Shown: one piece after another, positions 1 through 11,172 of the stretch
Numbering within the stretch: position 1 is the first letter of the stretch
Layout: every line of letters begins with the position of its first letter
Assembly (NCBI RefSeq): GCF_023159225.1
Contig: NC_063169.1
Location: 58,987,934-59,051,933 of the forward strand
DNA: 64,000 nucleotides
Source: Perognathus longimembris pacificus
Lineage: Eukaryota > Chordata > Mammalia > Rodentia > Heteromyidae
Direction: 5' to 3'
Position numbers and translations under genes: made by a program
Notes under the pieces: model-generated
Database searches by the model: none
The model's input: only the letters and a program-made list of their open reading frames with translations
Told to the model about the DNA's origin: nothing

Positions 1-337
1 CCCTGAAGGGTGTTACTTGGGTTAACAAGTGTTTTCATGGTATTCAGTTTATAGGTTTCAAGCAGATGCCTGCTGTTGATTCTGTTTGAGCACTGTAAAT
101 CACTGCCCTGTAGTTACCATGCTAGTTAATGATTCCCGGGCCATCTGTTTTGCTTGTCGTTTTCTCTCTTCCTTTCCCACCACCTCCCCTTTTCCAAGCA
201 GACTTCTAAATGGAATCACTGAAAGTCCTTAAGAACTTGTGCTTCACCACGCTGAGGTCTTAGAAAGTGGCTGTAAGCTCTGGACTTACTCTTTGTTTTG
301 ACTATAGTACATCCTGCCGTTTTCCTTTCTGGAGTTT

Positions 338-341
338 TAGA

Positions 342-376
<35 letters not shown>

Positions 377-377
377 C
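338..377. repeat. (TCTG)n microsatellite
   Basis: About nine uninterrupted TCTG units. Confidence 0.95.
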
Positions 378-384
378 CTTGAGA

Positions 385-840
385 GTTATTTTTAATTTGT
401 TTTTATTTTAGTTGTACAACAGGGATTCATCGTGCTATTTCCATGTGCATACAAGGGACCTCTATCAAATTTATCTCTTCATACCCCCTCATCTCCAGTC
501 TTTCCTTCTTAAAACAATTACAATCAGCTTTATTGTTATATTTTCATACATGCGCATGAAGAACTTTGACCATATTTACCCAACCCCTTTTCCTTCCCTT
601 ACTTGGCTGGTACCTGCCCCCAATCAGAACCTGTTTTAAATTCCTGGCATTCGTGTTTCAGGATTCATTGTGCCTCTAAGTCTTCTCAGTCAAAAGCAAC
701 TGCACTTCCTTTCTTTTATCCTGAACTTGAATCACAGAAGCTGATCCAAAGATCATACAGCTTTCATTTGATTATACCACAACTTTATAATGCAGTTGAA
801 TCTAATTTTATCATTGTATTATTTTGTCATTTTACCATCC
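385..840 (-). mobile_element. Older L1-like 3'UTR fragment
   Basis: Minus-oriented sequence of the type ttgtacaacagggattcatc ... tttgaccatatttacccaac, seen again in diverged form near 22760. The family assignment is from memory of rodent L1 3'UTRs and is uncertain. Confidence 0.45.
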
Positions 841-2149
841 TTTGAAGATGCATATTTTTTACAATTGTATATGGACATTGTTTTAAAAAAAATCAAACCC
901 TTAGATAATAGAAGAAATCCAGAGAAAGCTTTTAAATAACTTTCACTATACCTCCAATGGGAAAAATATATTTCTTACCTGTGTAGAAGTAACTTTGACC
1001 ATATTCATCCACTTTACACCTTAACAATTTACCTACCCCCATTTATTGGCTGTAAACTAAGTTAAAGATTCTTGTTTTGAAAATATTGAGCAATACTAAA
1101 GTTTTTTTTTTCCTCTTGATTCTTGGTTTTGCTTTTTCTTTTTGTTTGTTTTTGAGATATGATTTTGCAATGTAGTCTAGGCTACCTCTGCCTGCTAAGG
1201 GGTAAGCTTACAGATTTATGAAGTTTTTAATTATCTAGATCTGGGGAGGAGAGAGAGACAGAGACAGAGACAGTAAAACTGTAAGTGTAATATCAAATAC
1301 CGGACATCTGTTTTGAACTATTCATAGTGTATTTACCTCTTCTCCTGAAGCCGTGGAGATAGTTACTGAATTGATAGATATCCTCAAATCCATTTTAGAA
1401 AAGAGGTAGAGAAGACACTGGTTAGAAACAGAATGTTCTAAAACCATTTCAAAAGTTATCTTTTCACTTTGCTTTACACAGAGAGTAATAACATGATTAC
1501 TGATGGTGGCTTTGAGTAAGTCCTATGACTGATACTTGGTGAGTTTGAAAACCACGACAAGGGACCAGGAATAATTCCTTTGTTTTCTATCTAAGCAACT
1601 ATAATGACTCTGTTATTACAGAAGGTAGGGTTTTGCCATGATTCACTGTCCCTCTTTTGTGGTATGGGCGTGGCCTATCCACAGAGTTTGCCACCTTCTC
1701 CAGAGATTCACTCATTACGCGTTTGACCCGAATGTGAAACTGATGTGATTTACTGACATATTTATTATTTATGATTCAATCAATTATTTTATGCTTGTTT
1801 CATCCCCTGCTGCTAGAACTCTCAGTGGTGGTGATCAGTCACCCCGTGTCCATGCAGGCCTGTAGACAAATGCACCTGTGTGGCATCGGTGATGTTCTAG
1901 GCAATGACAGATGCAGTGTCAGGACATTACACGTGTCAACTCAGATTTTCAGCTTCTTTTGGAAACCTGGAAGTTGTGCCAACAGTGAGCCTCAGTTCCC
2001 GCATGGCCTAACTTGGCTGCTTCCCCGTGCTCCCTTCGTTCTGCCATCCCACGGGGGTGTTTGGAGGCCTGGCCCTCAGTCACACCCCGCTCTTCTTTCT
2101 GTGGGTTACGATGACAGTTTATTTCTTTGCTCTAACACTCTTTGTGTAT

Positions 2150-2390
2150 GCTCCAATACTGGGACTTGAACTCAAGGCCAGAGAGTTCTCCCTCGGTTTT
2201 TTCACTCAAGGTTGGTGCTTGACCTCTTGAGCCACAACTCTATTTGTGGCTTTTTAGTGGGTAATTGGAGAAAAGAATTTCACAGACTTTTTTTTTTTTT
2301 TGGTCCACATTGGCTTTGAACTTTGACCCTCAGATCTCAGCCTCCTGCGTAGCTAGGATTATAGGCGTGAGCCACTGTTGCCTAGCTTCG
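2150..2390 (-). mobile_element. B1-Geo composite SINE
   Basis: In minus orientation the Geo half (ttgaactcaaggccagagag...) comes first and the 7SL-derived B1 half (tcagatctcagcctcctgcg...) last. Diverged copy with an internal T run. Confidence 0.85.
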
Positions 2391-3400
2391 CTCTGACACT
2401 TTAAAACCCAGCAGCAATCAGATCTGAACAGAAAGAATTAATGTTGGCTTTTCTTGTTAAAATGGTGGGCTTAGAAGTGGGTGTAGGAGCGAGTGAAGAC
2501 ATCATGGTGGAGAGGGAAGGAGAGTTGGGGGAAGTCAAAATGGATCACAACAAAACTCAGTTGTTATCTGGGCTGATAGCAGTTTGCCTTTAAATTTTTT
2601 GGAAGTTAAATGAGAGTCAAGCCTATCTGTCTTCCAAGTTCAAGGCTGTCCATTTATACCATTTTGTGTTTATTGGGAAACTATGTAAAGCCTCTGCTGT
2701 GAATGGGGAGGGTGAACTGAACTTGACATTTCTGTAGGACCAAGCACAAAGGACGCATTCACCACGTATTTGTCCAGTTCATTTAGTAAACCGCAATTCT
2801 CTCTGTCAGAACAGTCTCTGCATATGTCTTTCTTTGTACAGACTGAAAGAAAAATAGAAATAAGAGGTTAACTGTTTAGACAATCCAATTTCCTTTTTTA
2901 TTAAAAGATGATTTCTGACATTTCCAAACTCCTTTTTTCCCCAGAGTGTATATTTGCAGCCGGAAACACACACAAAAAATTCACCCAACATGCTTCAAAG
3001 CACTGTGCTAGGAAAATCACACGCTTGAATTCGTTTACATGTGGATTATGACTGGTTGTTCTTTGGGGAGTTGGTAAATGTATGCTTCCCCCATTCCAGT
3101 GATTCAATATTTCTTTCCCTATGTGTCATACTTGCATACCTCTGGGATGTGGCTTCCACCGTATGCAAATCTACACATTATGGTAATCAGTAAAGATAAT
3201 CTGTGTGTCCCAATAACAGCAATTTGGTAGAAGATTGCAATATATTTATTACATTGTATATTATGGTTCTTAGGACATATGTATACAACATTGCATTATT
3301 TGATCTTTCCAATACCTGTGGCTGGCAGGAGGTGAGGTCACTGAGTGAGATTTACTAGGTAGGTCGTTAGGGTCAAGCTGATCTTAAAACTGAGGCTTCC

Positions 3401-3620
3401 ATGGGCTGGGGATATAGCCTAGTGGCAAGAGTGCCTGCCTCGGATACACGAGGCCCTAGGTTCGATTCCCCAGCACCACATATACAGAAAACCGCCAGAA
3501 GCGGCGCTGTGGCTCAAGTGGCAGAGTGCTAGCCTTGAGCGGGAAGAAGCCAGGGACAGTGCTCAGGCCCTGAGTCCAAGGCCCAGGACTGGCCAAAAAA
3601 AAAAAAAACAAAAACAAACC
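3401..3620 (+). mobile_element. IDL-Geo dimeric SINE, young subfamily
   Basis: The left monomer starts gggctggggatatagcctag and has tRNA-Ala-type A (TAGCCTAGTGG) and B (GGTTCGATTCC) boxes of RNA polymerase III. The right monomer starts at gccagaagcggcgctgtggc, and the element ends in an A-rich tail. It is flanked by a perfect 10-bp duplication (tgaggcttcc at 3391-3400 and 3621-3630). Confidence 0.93.
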
Positions 3621-3669
3621 TGAGGCTTCCTGATTTTCTCACCTGCAATCATAGTGTTGGGAAAAGGGC

Positions 3670-3670
<1 letters not shown>

Positions 3671-3720
<50 letters not shown>
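3671..3720. repeat. (GT)n microsatellite
   Basis: About 24 uninterrupted GT units, 50 nt after an IDL-Geo tail. Confidence 0.95.
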
Positions 3721-3722
<2 letters not shown>

Positions 3723-4114
3723 CCAGTGCAGTTGGTGGTATTTATAAGTCAGGGACAGGAGTCAGGGACAGGAGTTTAGGAATTATATCAGCTTTCTCAG
3801 TGCACATACTGGACAAAAATTTAACTTGGACACAGAGCAAAAAAATGTTTTAATTGTTAATAACTAAAAGTGACTAGGAACATATACTTGGCACTGCAGT
3901 CGTTGAGTATGGCTTGCTCCCCAAATGGAAATACTGAGTGATGTCACGCTGTAGTAGTAGAAGTCTTAGCTAGCCTCTGCATCCAGGGGCAGGGTGCACA
4001 CAGATCTATTTACAGCTTTTGTTATCTCACTTCTCTTGGGGATACAGATCGTAGTCAAGACACAATACCAGTACAGCCATGGCCTTATTTTGTCCCATTA
4101 TAAGAAATAGTCCA

Positions 4115-4340
4115 ATTTTGCTGGCTCATGACTGTATCCCTACCTTTTCACCAGGCTGAGATCTAGAAGATTATGGTTTAAAGCTAGCCTGGGCAGGTAA
4201 GTCTTCATCTAAAAAAGAAAATCAGCACAAACAAGCAGCAGGACTGGATACATGATGCGCATGGTAGAGAACCAGCTGAACAAGGAAGATGAGTGACCTT
4301 AAAGCTCTGAGTTCAAATCCCACTACCAGTCTCCACCTCC
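4115..4340 (+). mobile_element. B1-Geo composite SINE, strongly diverged
   Basis: Plus-strand relic: ctggctcatgactgtatccc opens the B1 part, and gagttcaaatcccactacca near 4310 is the T-arm-like part of Geo. Confidence 0.65.
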
Positions 4341-4549
4341 CCCCTGCCAAAGGGAAAATTTCTCATTTATATCTTTCCACTTAAAAGATTTATTATTCTT
4401 GAGAATTCTCTGCTTCTATACTCCCCCCCCACCCCCTTCATGGCAGACTATCCGGAACATTTTAATGGAAAACATGAAACTTCTGGCTCTGTCTAGGCAT
4501 AGATGGAATACAGATGGAATTTTTTTTCATTTCTCTTCTCTTTTTTTAG

Positions 4550-4642
4550 AGTGGGAAACCACCCATCAATGATATGTTCACAGACCTCAAAGATGGAAGG
4601 AAGCTGTTGGATCTTCTAGAAGGCCTCACAGGAACGTCACTG
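4550..4642 (+). CDS. UTRN: Utrophin exon (dystrophin exon 3 equivalent): CH1 domain
   Basis: 93 nt, phase 0 at both ends, the same length as dystrophin exon 3. It begins with [10 protein letters not shown] and ends with EGLTGTSL, about protein residues 48-78. The stretch [19 protein letters not shown] is the hallmark of the first calponin-homology domain of the actin-binding region. The acceptor is a pyrimidine tract followed by tttag at 4545-4549, and the donor is gtgagg at 4643. The coding exons before it, and the residues before Ser48, lie upstream of the window. Confidence 0.97.
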
Positions 4643-4869
4643 GTGAGGGGTGTCATCTTTGAGGACGAGGCTAATGGAAAAAATCTCTGGTCGTCACTGT
4701 TACTTGAAGACTGACTTTGGTCATTTAGGTTGTGAAGGCTGAAATACAGCTGGATGGAGCAGAATTCTGTGTTTAGTATAGATAACATTTCCCTAGATGC
4801 TGATTGCCCAGAGATTGCTCAGGTTTTACTTTTGTGAAAAAAAGGAATATATTTTTAAAGCTTAGTGTT

Positions 4870-5660
4870 TTAAGAGTATTTAAAAAAATTGTCATTATAA
4901 GGGTGATATACAGAGGGGTTATAGTTATGTAAGTCAGGCAGAGTACATTTCTGTGTGGACAGTGTGATCCTTTCCCTCACTTTCAGTTTTTTCCTCCTGT
5001 CCCCACCCACAAGTTATATAGCTCATTTTCAACACAGCGTCTAGTGAGTACCACTGCCGCACTTGTTCACGCTTTGTCCCACCATTTATGTGCCCACTGC
5101 CTCATCCTCTCCAAGACAGATAAGCGAATGGACAAGACAAAAAGAAAAGAAAACAAAAACAGCAACAAAGAACGAACCTCTTGTGTCTGTTTCTTGGAGT
5201 TCATTTCGCATCTAGATGGTATTTTATACGCTCAGATGGACATAGGCATTTCCCTTTGTGTTCCTCCTCGAAGAGTATCCTCTTTTGGTCTCACTGTGTG
5301 TGAATGCCTGGAGTTCTGTATAATTGATCATACCCTGCTATATATTTTTTTTTTTTGGCCAGTCCTGGGCCTTGGACTCCGGGCCTGAGCACTGTCCCTG
5401 GCTTCTTCCCGCTCAAGGCTAGCACTCCGCCACTTGAGCCACAGCGCCGCTTCTGGCGGTTTTCTGTATATGTGGTGCTGGGGAATCGAACCTAGGGCCT
5501 CGTGTATCCGAGGCAGGCACTCTTGCCACTAGGCTATATCCCCAGCCCATACCCTGCTATATTTTAGATGTAGCTTTCACACACGACAGAAAACATGCTC
5601 CATTTGTCCCTCTGAGCTTACCTCACTTAACAGGATTTGTTCCAGGTTGGTCAGCATAGT
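4870..5660 (-). mobile_element. L1 3' end (3'UTR and end of ORF2)
   Basis: Minus orientation. It begins with the reverse complement of a poly(A)-type 3' end (attgtcattataagggtgat). After the SINE insertion it continues into sequence like the end of rodent L1 ORF2 (ttacctcacttaacaggatt near 5620). The copy is 5'-truncated. Confidence 0.75.
5344..5548 (-). mobile_element. IDL-Geo SINE nested in an L1 3' end
   Basis: Full dimer in minus orientation, flanked by a perfect 14-bp target duplication (ataccctgctatat at 5330-5343 and 5549-5562). It interrupts the L1 3' end at 4870-5660 and carries the young-subfamily left monomer. Confidence 0.94.
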
Positions 5661-5661
5661 G

Positions 5662-6235
5662 TTTTGAATGGTAGAGAGACATCAAAGGTAGGCAGTATCT
5701 TTTAACTGTTTCTTAAAGAGTTTTGGAAACCCCTGGCATCCACTTTTCTCCAAGATTCCAGTACTGACGTTTGCTTCCTCATCAAATCCAGCTTTACTGC
5801 TTTGTGGTAGTCTGTCCTCCCAGGGCAGTGGCTCACGGGTGAGGAGGGCTAGGCTCAGGGAGGCCCAGGAAAAGTGATGTGCTTGGTGAAGCATGGAGTC
5901 CTGCTCGATCCCCCCCCAACTCCCCGGAACCTGTTGGAGGGGCTGACCCAGCAGGTCAGTGGATATCCTGGCCAGTGGGGTCAATTGGAAGCTGACTAGG
6001 TCACTGTGCCCCCAGGTGGACAGTTCTTCCTCTGATCGGACACTGGAAATGCTGCCTAGAGCCCATAGCAGTGCCTGGGAGCTCCTTGTTCTGTGTCCAT
6101 CCCTGCGCAGGAATAGTAAAGGGGCCAGTGTTTCCTGACCCGTCAATACCCAGACCAGTTCAGATTACAAACAGCTTCGTCCTACAGCTTTGCCTCAAAC
6201 TTGACTACCTGTTAGAACCATCTGGGCATGGCATG
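5662..6235 (+). other. Intronic stretch without recognised elements
   Basis: Moderately GC-rich intron sequence with no repeat that I recognise. A 154-codon open frame exists on the minus strand (5682-6146), but it shows no domain, no homologue I know and no splice context, so I treat it as chance. Confidence 0.5.
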
Positions 6236-6497
6236 CTTGTGTGTATGTGTGTGTGCACGCGTGCACGTGCATGTACGTACACACATGCATGTGTGCACCA
6301 ATCAATATTCAAACTCTTGCTCCGTTTACTTGCTCAAAACTGGTGTTCTACCACTTGAGCCATGTCTTCATCCTAGCTTTTTATTAGTTAATTGGAGTGG
6401 GAATCGCTCCCATTTTTCTGTCCTGTGGCTTTGAACTGTGATCCTCAGCCTCATGAGTAGCTAGGATTACAGGCATGAGCCATGGGTGCCCAGCTCA
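6236..6497 (-). mobile_element. B1-Geo composite SINE with GT/CA-rich tail
   Basis: The tail side is a GT/GC/AC microsatellite (6236-6296). The Geo part is diverged, and the B1 end reads gtagctaggattacaggcat. Confidence 0.8.
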
Positions 6498-6823
6498 CTA
6501 GACCCATCTTTTAAAAAATGCTGAACTCACACTGCATTCTAGATCTTTTAAGCTACGATATTGGGGTGGGGCAGGACACAGCCATTCGTGGTTTTTGAAG
6601 CTCCCTGGAGGACTCCAGGGCACGGTGGAGTCGGGGGATGTGTGCGGTAAGATGATACCAGTTGGGGAATTGCCATTCTGTGAGCACTGGGATCCCGGCT
6701 AGTGTTATGAGCGCCTTCAAGCACTGTGACCTGTTTGTTGCTCTGTGGGCCTTTCTAGCTCTGTGTTTGTCAGGCACGTGGTGGGATGATGGGCTTATTT
6801 GCTTTTATGTTTTTATTTTCCAG

Positions 6824-6901
6824 CCCAAAGAACGTGGCTCCACGAGAGTGCATGCCTTGAACAACGTGAACAGAGTGCTGCAGGTTCTGCATCAGAACAG
6901 T
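6824..6901 (+). CDS. UTRN: Utrophin exon (dystrophin exon 4 equivalent): CH1 domain
   Basis: 78 nt, 26 codons, phase 0 at both ends; dystrophin exon 4 has the same length. It encodes [20 protein letters not shown] followed by VLHQNS, about residues 79-104. The RVHALNNVN core is shared with dystrophin and other spectrin-family actin-binding domains, where it forms a helix of CH1. The acceptor is ttttccag and the donor gtaagc. Loss of this exon would keep the frame but remove part of the CH1 fold. Confidence 0.97.
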
Positions 6902-7061
6902 GTAAGCTTGCCAAGTGACCCTAGGGCCCAGCTATCCTCAGTGCCCATGTGTACCCTGCTCCCCTCTCCTCTAAATGAAGGAACAGTCACGTGCTTTCCT
7001 GCTGGCTTTATTGATACAGTGTATAAACAATACACTATCTATGTATTACTTATTTTCATTT

Positions 7062-7290
7062 TTGTGCTGGTATTGGGCCATGAACTCAGGGCCTGGACAC
7101 TGTCCCTGAGCAGTTTTGCCCAACGCTAGCATTCTGAACCACTTGAGCTACAGCTCCATTTCTTGCTTTTTGGTAGTTAATTAGACATTAGAGTCTTACA
7201 GACTTTCCTGCTCAGGCTGGCTTCATATTGAGCTCCTCAGATCTCAGCCTCCTGAATAGCTAGGATTACAGGTGTGAGCCACCGTTGGTG
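7062..7290 (-). mobile_element. B1-Geo composite SINE
   Basis: Minus-strand copy filling nearly half of the 550-nt intron before the CH1-end exon, from gctggtattgggccatgaac to the B1 5' end. Confidence 0.86.
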
Positions 7291-7451
7291 CATGACGAAA
7301 TAATGTATTTTTGATATTTATGTTTGCCTGATCCCCTTAAAATGAAATCTGTCTTACTACTCAAGTAATTATGCAAATGTACCAAGTCACAGACCTAGCG
7401 TTCGTAGAAGAAATTATCCTAAAAGTTACTATTACCTTTTTATTTTGATAG

Positions 7452-7544
7452 GTGGAGTTAGTGAATATAGGAGGCACGGACATTGTGGACGGGAACCATA
7501 AGCTGACTTTGGGCTTACTGTGGAGCATTATTTTGCATTGGCAG
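7452..7544 (+). CDS. UTRN: Utrophin exon (dystrophin exon 5 equivalent): end of CH1
   Basis: 93 nt and 31 codons, as in dystrophin exon 5. It encodes [14 protein letters not shown] and ends with [14 protein letters not shown], the C-terminal helix of CH1, about residues 105-135. By eye it is unchanged from the human protein as I remember it, which fits strong constraint on the actin-binding surface. The donor is gtggga, which lacks the usual A at position +3 and G at +5 is kept. It is separated from its neighbours by short introns of about 550 and 490 nt. Confidence 0.97.
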
Positions 7545-7582
7545 GTGGGAAGATCTCCAATCACTTTTTGATGATGTCTTCT

Positions 7583-7875
7583 TCATGTATTCATTTCCTA
7601 GGGGGCCTCCATAACCAAGTCCCACAAAGGGATGAGCTTGATCCACAGAAATCCATTGCCTGTCCCTGGTCGAGTCCCTGTCGCTGGCCCAGGTGTCAGC
7701 AGGGTTGCGGTTCCTCTGGGAGCTGCTGGTGGGTGCACGTCCCGGCCTCTCCCCCGGCCTCTCCCATGCTTTGTTGGACACTCTGGGCTCTGATAGCTTT
7801 GATGGCGTCACTCATCTTCACACAGCATTGTCCCCGTGTGTGTGTCCATGTCCCTGTTGTGGGGTCAGTATGTTT
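7583..7875 (-). mobile_element. MaLR LTR relic (MLT1 type)
   Basis: Minus orientation: tgtattcatttcctaggggg, aggtgtcagcagggttgcgg and catcttcacacagcattgtc follow the MLT1-type LTR pattern. It fills much of the short intron between CH1-end and CH2 exons. A decayed endogenous-retrovirus LTR without coding capacity. Confidence 0.72.
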
Positions 7876-8034
7876 AGCCTCCCTCAGTGACATGTACAAA
7901 GGCACTGTTGTCAGATAAGGCTCTGTTCTGAGACGCTGTGGCTAGGTCTGTGCATGTGGATTGGGGTGAACACAGCTCAGCTCATGCCTGTAGTATCGGT
8001 GATGGGTTACATTACAGTGGTGTCTCTTGACTAG

Positions 8035-8207
8035 GTAAAAGATGTCATGAAGGACATCATGTCAGACCTGCAGCAGACAAACAGTGAGAAAATCCTGCTG
8101 AGCTGGGTGCGGCAGACAACCAAGCTGTACAGCCAAGTGAACGTGCTCAACTTCACCACTAGCTGGACCGACGGGCTCGCCTTCAACGCGCTGCTGCACC
8201 GGCACAA
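8035..8207 (+). CDS. UTRN: Utrophin exon (dystrophin exon 6 equivalent): CH1-CH2 linker and CH2
   Basis: 173 nt, starting in phase 0 and ending after two bases of a Lys codon; dystrophin exon 6 is also 173 nt. It encodes the linker [18 protein letters not shown], then [10 protein letters not shown] at the start of CH2 and [19 protein letters not shown] in its core, about residues 136-193. The tryptophan and [11 protein letters not shown] motif are typical of a type 2 calponin-homology domain. The exon is clearly richer in CpG and G+C than the flanking introns. The donor is gtgaga. Confidence 0.97.
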
Positions 8208-9533
8208 GTGAGACCTTCCTCAGTGCAGAGGCGGGAGGCTGCGGGCTGTGCAAGTGCCCAGCTCCTTCCGGCCCTCCCTCTCCTCCCCTTCCCCTCAGAG
8301 CCCTTCCCATCACCCCTGCTCTACCCCCTGCACTGTTCTGCCAGACTGTGAAGGAAAGACATATAAAGCCAGTGACCATCCAGTATTTAGGGTTTAAATG
8401 CCACAGTACAATGGCCGTGATGTCTCCTACGTGTTTATGAGTTAAAACTATAAAATGTTTTGCATAGTTCAGTCCCACTCATTCTTTAGCCCCAATCAGT
8501 AATGAGTACAAAGGATTGTGTCAGCTTTTATTTCTATAGCAAAAGCAGAGCTCTGTATATTCACTGGTAGTCCCTACTGAAGAGAGATACATGATCTTCT
8601 CATGAGACATACAAACAGATTCTGATTTATATAGAAAAGACCAAAGGTCCAGAAAGAAACCAATTCACTCCTGAAATATTTTCTAAAAGGAACCCATACT
8701 CTGAAGCAGTAGTAAGACTATTTAGTACATCATATAGACTGAACCACATGAAATTGCCAGTACTTAATTCTTCTTTTGGTTTATGTTTGATCTTGTTGGA
8801 CAGAATTGTTGTTGTTTTTTTAAATATATATCCCAAGATGGCCCCAGAGTCTTGGTCCTCCTATTTCAGCCTCCTAACCATAGGGATTACACATGTCTAC
8901 CACTACACCTGGTCATACTTGACTATTCTTGATGTTTAAAATGGTAGTTAAAATGGTAGTTTCAGATAATTCATCCTGACTAAATAATGAGTTAAAGAAT
9001 AGCTTCATTATATAAGAAAATCTGATAAACAACTGAGTTGATGGTGCAGATTAACAGATGGTCTTGGATAATTGGTTGGTTATCTATATGTAAAGAAGTG
9101 AAATTGATCTTTTGCACATTATACCCAAAAAATAAATTCTTAGGTCTTATGTTCCTCCAGAAAGAGGCTGTGACTAATGGAGAAGTGAAAACATAGGTTG
9201 TATACAGAGCTGGTATCTAGCAGAAGGTGAAAGGGAAGGAGGAAACTTAAGTGGAAAAGGAAATATAACCAGAGGTTTTAGTGGCTACCCCAGAAATCTG
9301 AATCAGCATGTTTAATATAAAAATCTTAGAATGTGGTACCTATTATTTTTATGGTTTTCAATTATTTTTAAATAATTATATATTTGACAAACTGATGGAA
9401 TATAAAAATATTTCTCTTAAGAAAAATCTTCACAAAATAATCCCAACTTGGACTGTATTAGCTGGTATCAATTCCTATGTTGGTTCCAGACCATTCTTTC
9501 TTCATTAAAATTTTGTTTGCCTGTTGGTTTCAG
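8208..9533 (+). other. UTRN: Intron, AT-rich, almost repeat-free
   Basis: Apart from a B1 relic near 8832-8922 in minus orientation, nothing is recognised. The first 130 nt after the donor are C- and G-rich and continue the composition of the exon. Confidence 0.6.
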
Positions 9534-9649
9534 GCCAGATCTCTTCAGCTGGGACAGAGTTGTCCAAATGGCCCCAGTTGAGAGACTCGAACACGCTTTC
9601 AGCCAGGCCCAGACGTATTTGGGGATTGAAAAGCTGCTAGATCCGGAAG
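9534..9649 (+). CDS. UTRN: Utrophin exon (dystrophin exon 7 equivalent): CH2 domain
   Basis: 116 nt, one codon shorter than dystrophin exon 7 (119 nt). The loss falls in the loop after [13 protein letters not shown], where dystrophin carries an extra residue. It continues [20 protein letters not shown], about residues 193-232, the central helices of CH2. It opens on the third base of the split Lys codon and closes on the first base of Asp. The donor is gtattg. Confidence 0.96.
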
Positions 9650-9867
9650 GTATTGTTCAGTCTTTCTTTGGGAGCTTCATGTTTGCCTTACTGTTTCGAA
9701 TTCTTGAAAGGCGATATAGTTCCTTTTTTAGAATGAACTATAGGAATTGACTCTTTTGCCTTTTAACATGTAGGTATAAGCCTTTTTTTGCAAATACATT
9801 TTGAGTGCTTTTGTATTTAGCCATCTGAAGGATCTTTTAGACAGAAATTCAGGTACTTCATTGTATT

Positions 9868-9873
9868 ATATCT

Positions 9874-9950
<77 letters not shown>
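9868..9950. repeat. (ATCT)n microsatellite
   Basis: A TATCTA-type start passes into about 16 perfect tetranucleotide units. Confidence 0.95.
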
Positions 9951-10084
9951 GAGATGAGTGTTTTAGCAAGCAGTTCAACTAGGGCTTGGTATGGAATGTA
10001 GTTACATGTGCCCTGTGTTGTAAGTTGAGTTCTATACTACTTTTGTACTATGAATGAGGTTCTATGTCATTGATTCATTATTTA

Positions 10085-10286
10085 TATTTGAACTTGGGGC
10101 TCATACTTGCTAGCCAGATGTTCTACCACTTGCCCCCACACCCCTAGCCCTGGTTTTTTTGCTGGTTGTTTTTGAGATAGGGTCTCTCAGACTTTTCTGA
10201 CTGGGCTGACCTGGAACCTCTATCCTACAACTTTCAACCTCTTGTGTGGTCTAAGAATATAGGTGTGAGTACTTGTGCTTGGCTTA
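10085..10286 (-). mobile_element. B1-ID dimer (B1-dID type)
   Basis: Minus orientation: ID-like monomer (ttggggctcatacttgctag) followed by B1 (gatagggtctctcagac ... gtgtgagtacttgtgcttgg). Older type shared with other rodent families. Confidence 0.72.
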
Positions 10287-10334
10287 TGTCATTGTTTCAG
10301 ATGGTAATATTTGGGCTTCCATCTTTGAGATTTT

Positions 10335-10545
10335 TGTTTTTCTTGGAATCTAGGGATCAAATCCAGAGTTTCATGCTTGCTGGCCAACCTATTACTAAGG
10401 AAACTTTGAGAGAAGGTTGTTTTTTTTTTTTTTTTTGAGATGATGGCTCACAGTATAGCTCATGCTGTTCTCAAATAATAATCATCTGCCTCAGTCCCTG
10501 AAGTATTGTGATTATAAGTGTTTTCTACTATATTTGGCTTAGATA
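10335..10545 (-). mobile_element. B1-ID dimer (B1-dID type)
   Basis: Minus-strand old copy beside the previous one: agtttcatgcttgctggcca is the ID part, and cctcagtccctgaagtattg the B1 part. Confidence 0.68.
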
Positions 10546-10559
10546 AGATTTATTTTGTG

Positions 10560-10768
10560 TGTGTGCCAGTCCTGAGGTTTAACAAAGGGCCTTGGCACTG
10601 TCCCTGAGCTTTTATGCTAAAGGCTAGCACTCTATCTCTTGAGACACAGTGCTACTTCTGCCTTTTTGGTATTTTATTAGAGGTAAGAGTTGTATGGACT
10701 TTATTGTCTGGGCTAGCCTCAAGCTGCAATCCTCCGATCTCAGCCTCCTGAATAGCTGTGAATACAGG
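10560..10768 (-). mobile_element. B1-Geo composite SINE
   Basis: Minus-strand copy; tail side GT-rich. Its B1 end stops at gaatacagg, where the diverged IDL-Geo copy begins. Confidence 0.82.
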
Positions 10769-10943
10769 TAGAACTCAGGGCCTGCGCGCTATGCCTAGCT
10801 TCTTTTTGCTCAAGGCTAACACTCTACCACTTGAGCCACAGTGCCACTTCTGGCTTTTTCTATATATGTGGTGCTGAGGAATTGAATCCAGGTTTTTATG
10901 AATACTAGGCAAGCACTGTACCATTAGGCCATATTCCCAGCCC
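10769..10943 (-). mobile_element. IDL-Geo SINE, diverged
   Basis: Minus-strand copy directly abutting the B1-Geo copy at 10560-10768; its right end is truncated or lost in the junction (starts aactcagggcctgcgcgct). It ends ccatattcccagcccc, the start of the left monomer. Confidence 0.85.
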
Positions 10944-11172
10944 CCTTAGGCAACCTCTTAAAGAAATGGATGCCGAGTGAAAGAAATGAAATCTTCCCCG
11001 CCTTTTCTCATAATTTATGATGTGACACAGCAATTTCCTGTAACATGGTATTACAAGATACATTAGGTATTGTTTATGGCTAAGAGGAAGAGCTATTTTA
11101 TACCTAATACTGAAGAGTTCACATATTTTGGACATTTAATTTAAGCTGCTTCTTCCTTCCTTCCATTTTTAG

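Larger units (their letters stand above)
1..4549 (+). other. UTRN: 3' end of upstream intron
   Basis: Holds a TCTG microsatellite, an old L1-like 3' end, two B1-Geo SINEs, one IDL-Geo SINE and a GT run, listed separately. No CpG island or promoter-like stretch is visible, so neither known utrophin promoter is here. Between 1080 and 2140 and between 2390 and 3390 I recognise nothing. Confidence 0.8.

Noticed and set aside
3671..3720. CRISPR-like or satellite array
   Set aside because: All tandem arrays in the window are mono-, di- or tetranucleotide microsatellites without spacers.
1..4549. Utrophin A or B promoter or first exon
   Set aside because: There is no CpG island, no open frame joining in phase to 4550, and no recognisable N-terminal coding sequence.
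5682..6146. 154-codon open frame on the minus strand as a gene
   Set aside because: It lies in an intron, shows no domain or known homologue and has no splice or promoter context; a frame of this length is expected by chance in 64 kb of GC-richer sequence.
7583..7875. Coding frames (132 and 98 codons) in the intron between the CH1-end and CH2 exons
   Set aside because: Both overlap an MLT1-type LTR relic and have no protein similarity that I recognise.
8062..8478. 138-codon minus-strand frame over the CH2 exon
   Set aside because: It is the reverse-strand shadow of the coding exon 8035-8207 continued into the GC-rich intron start.
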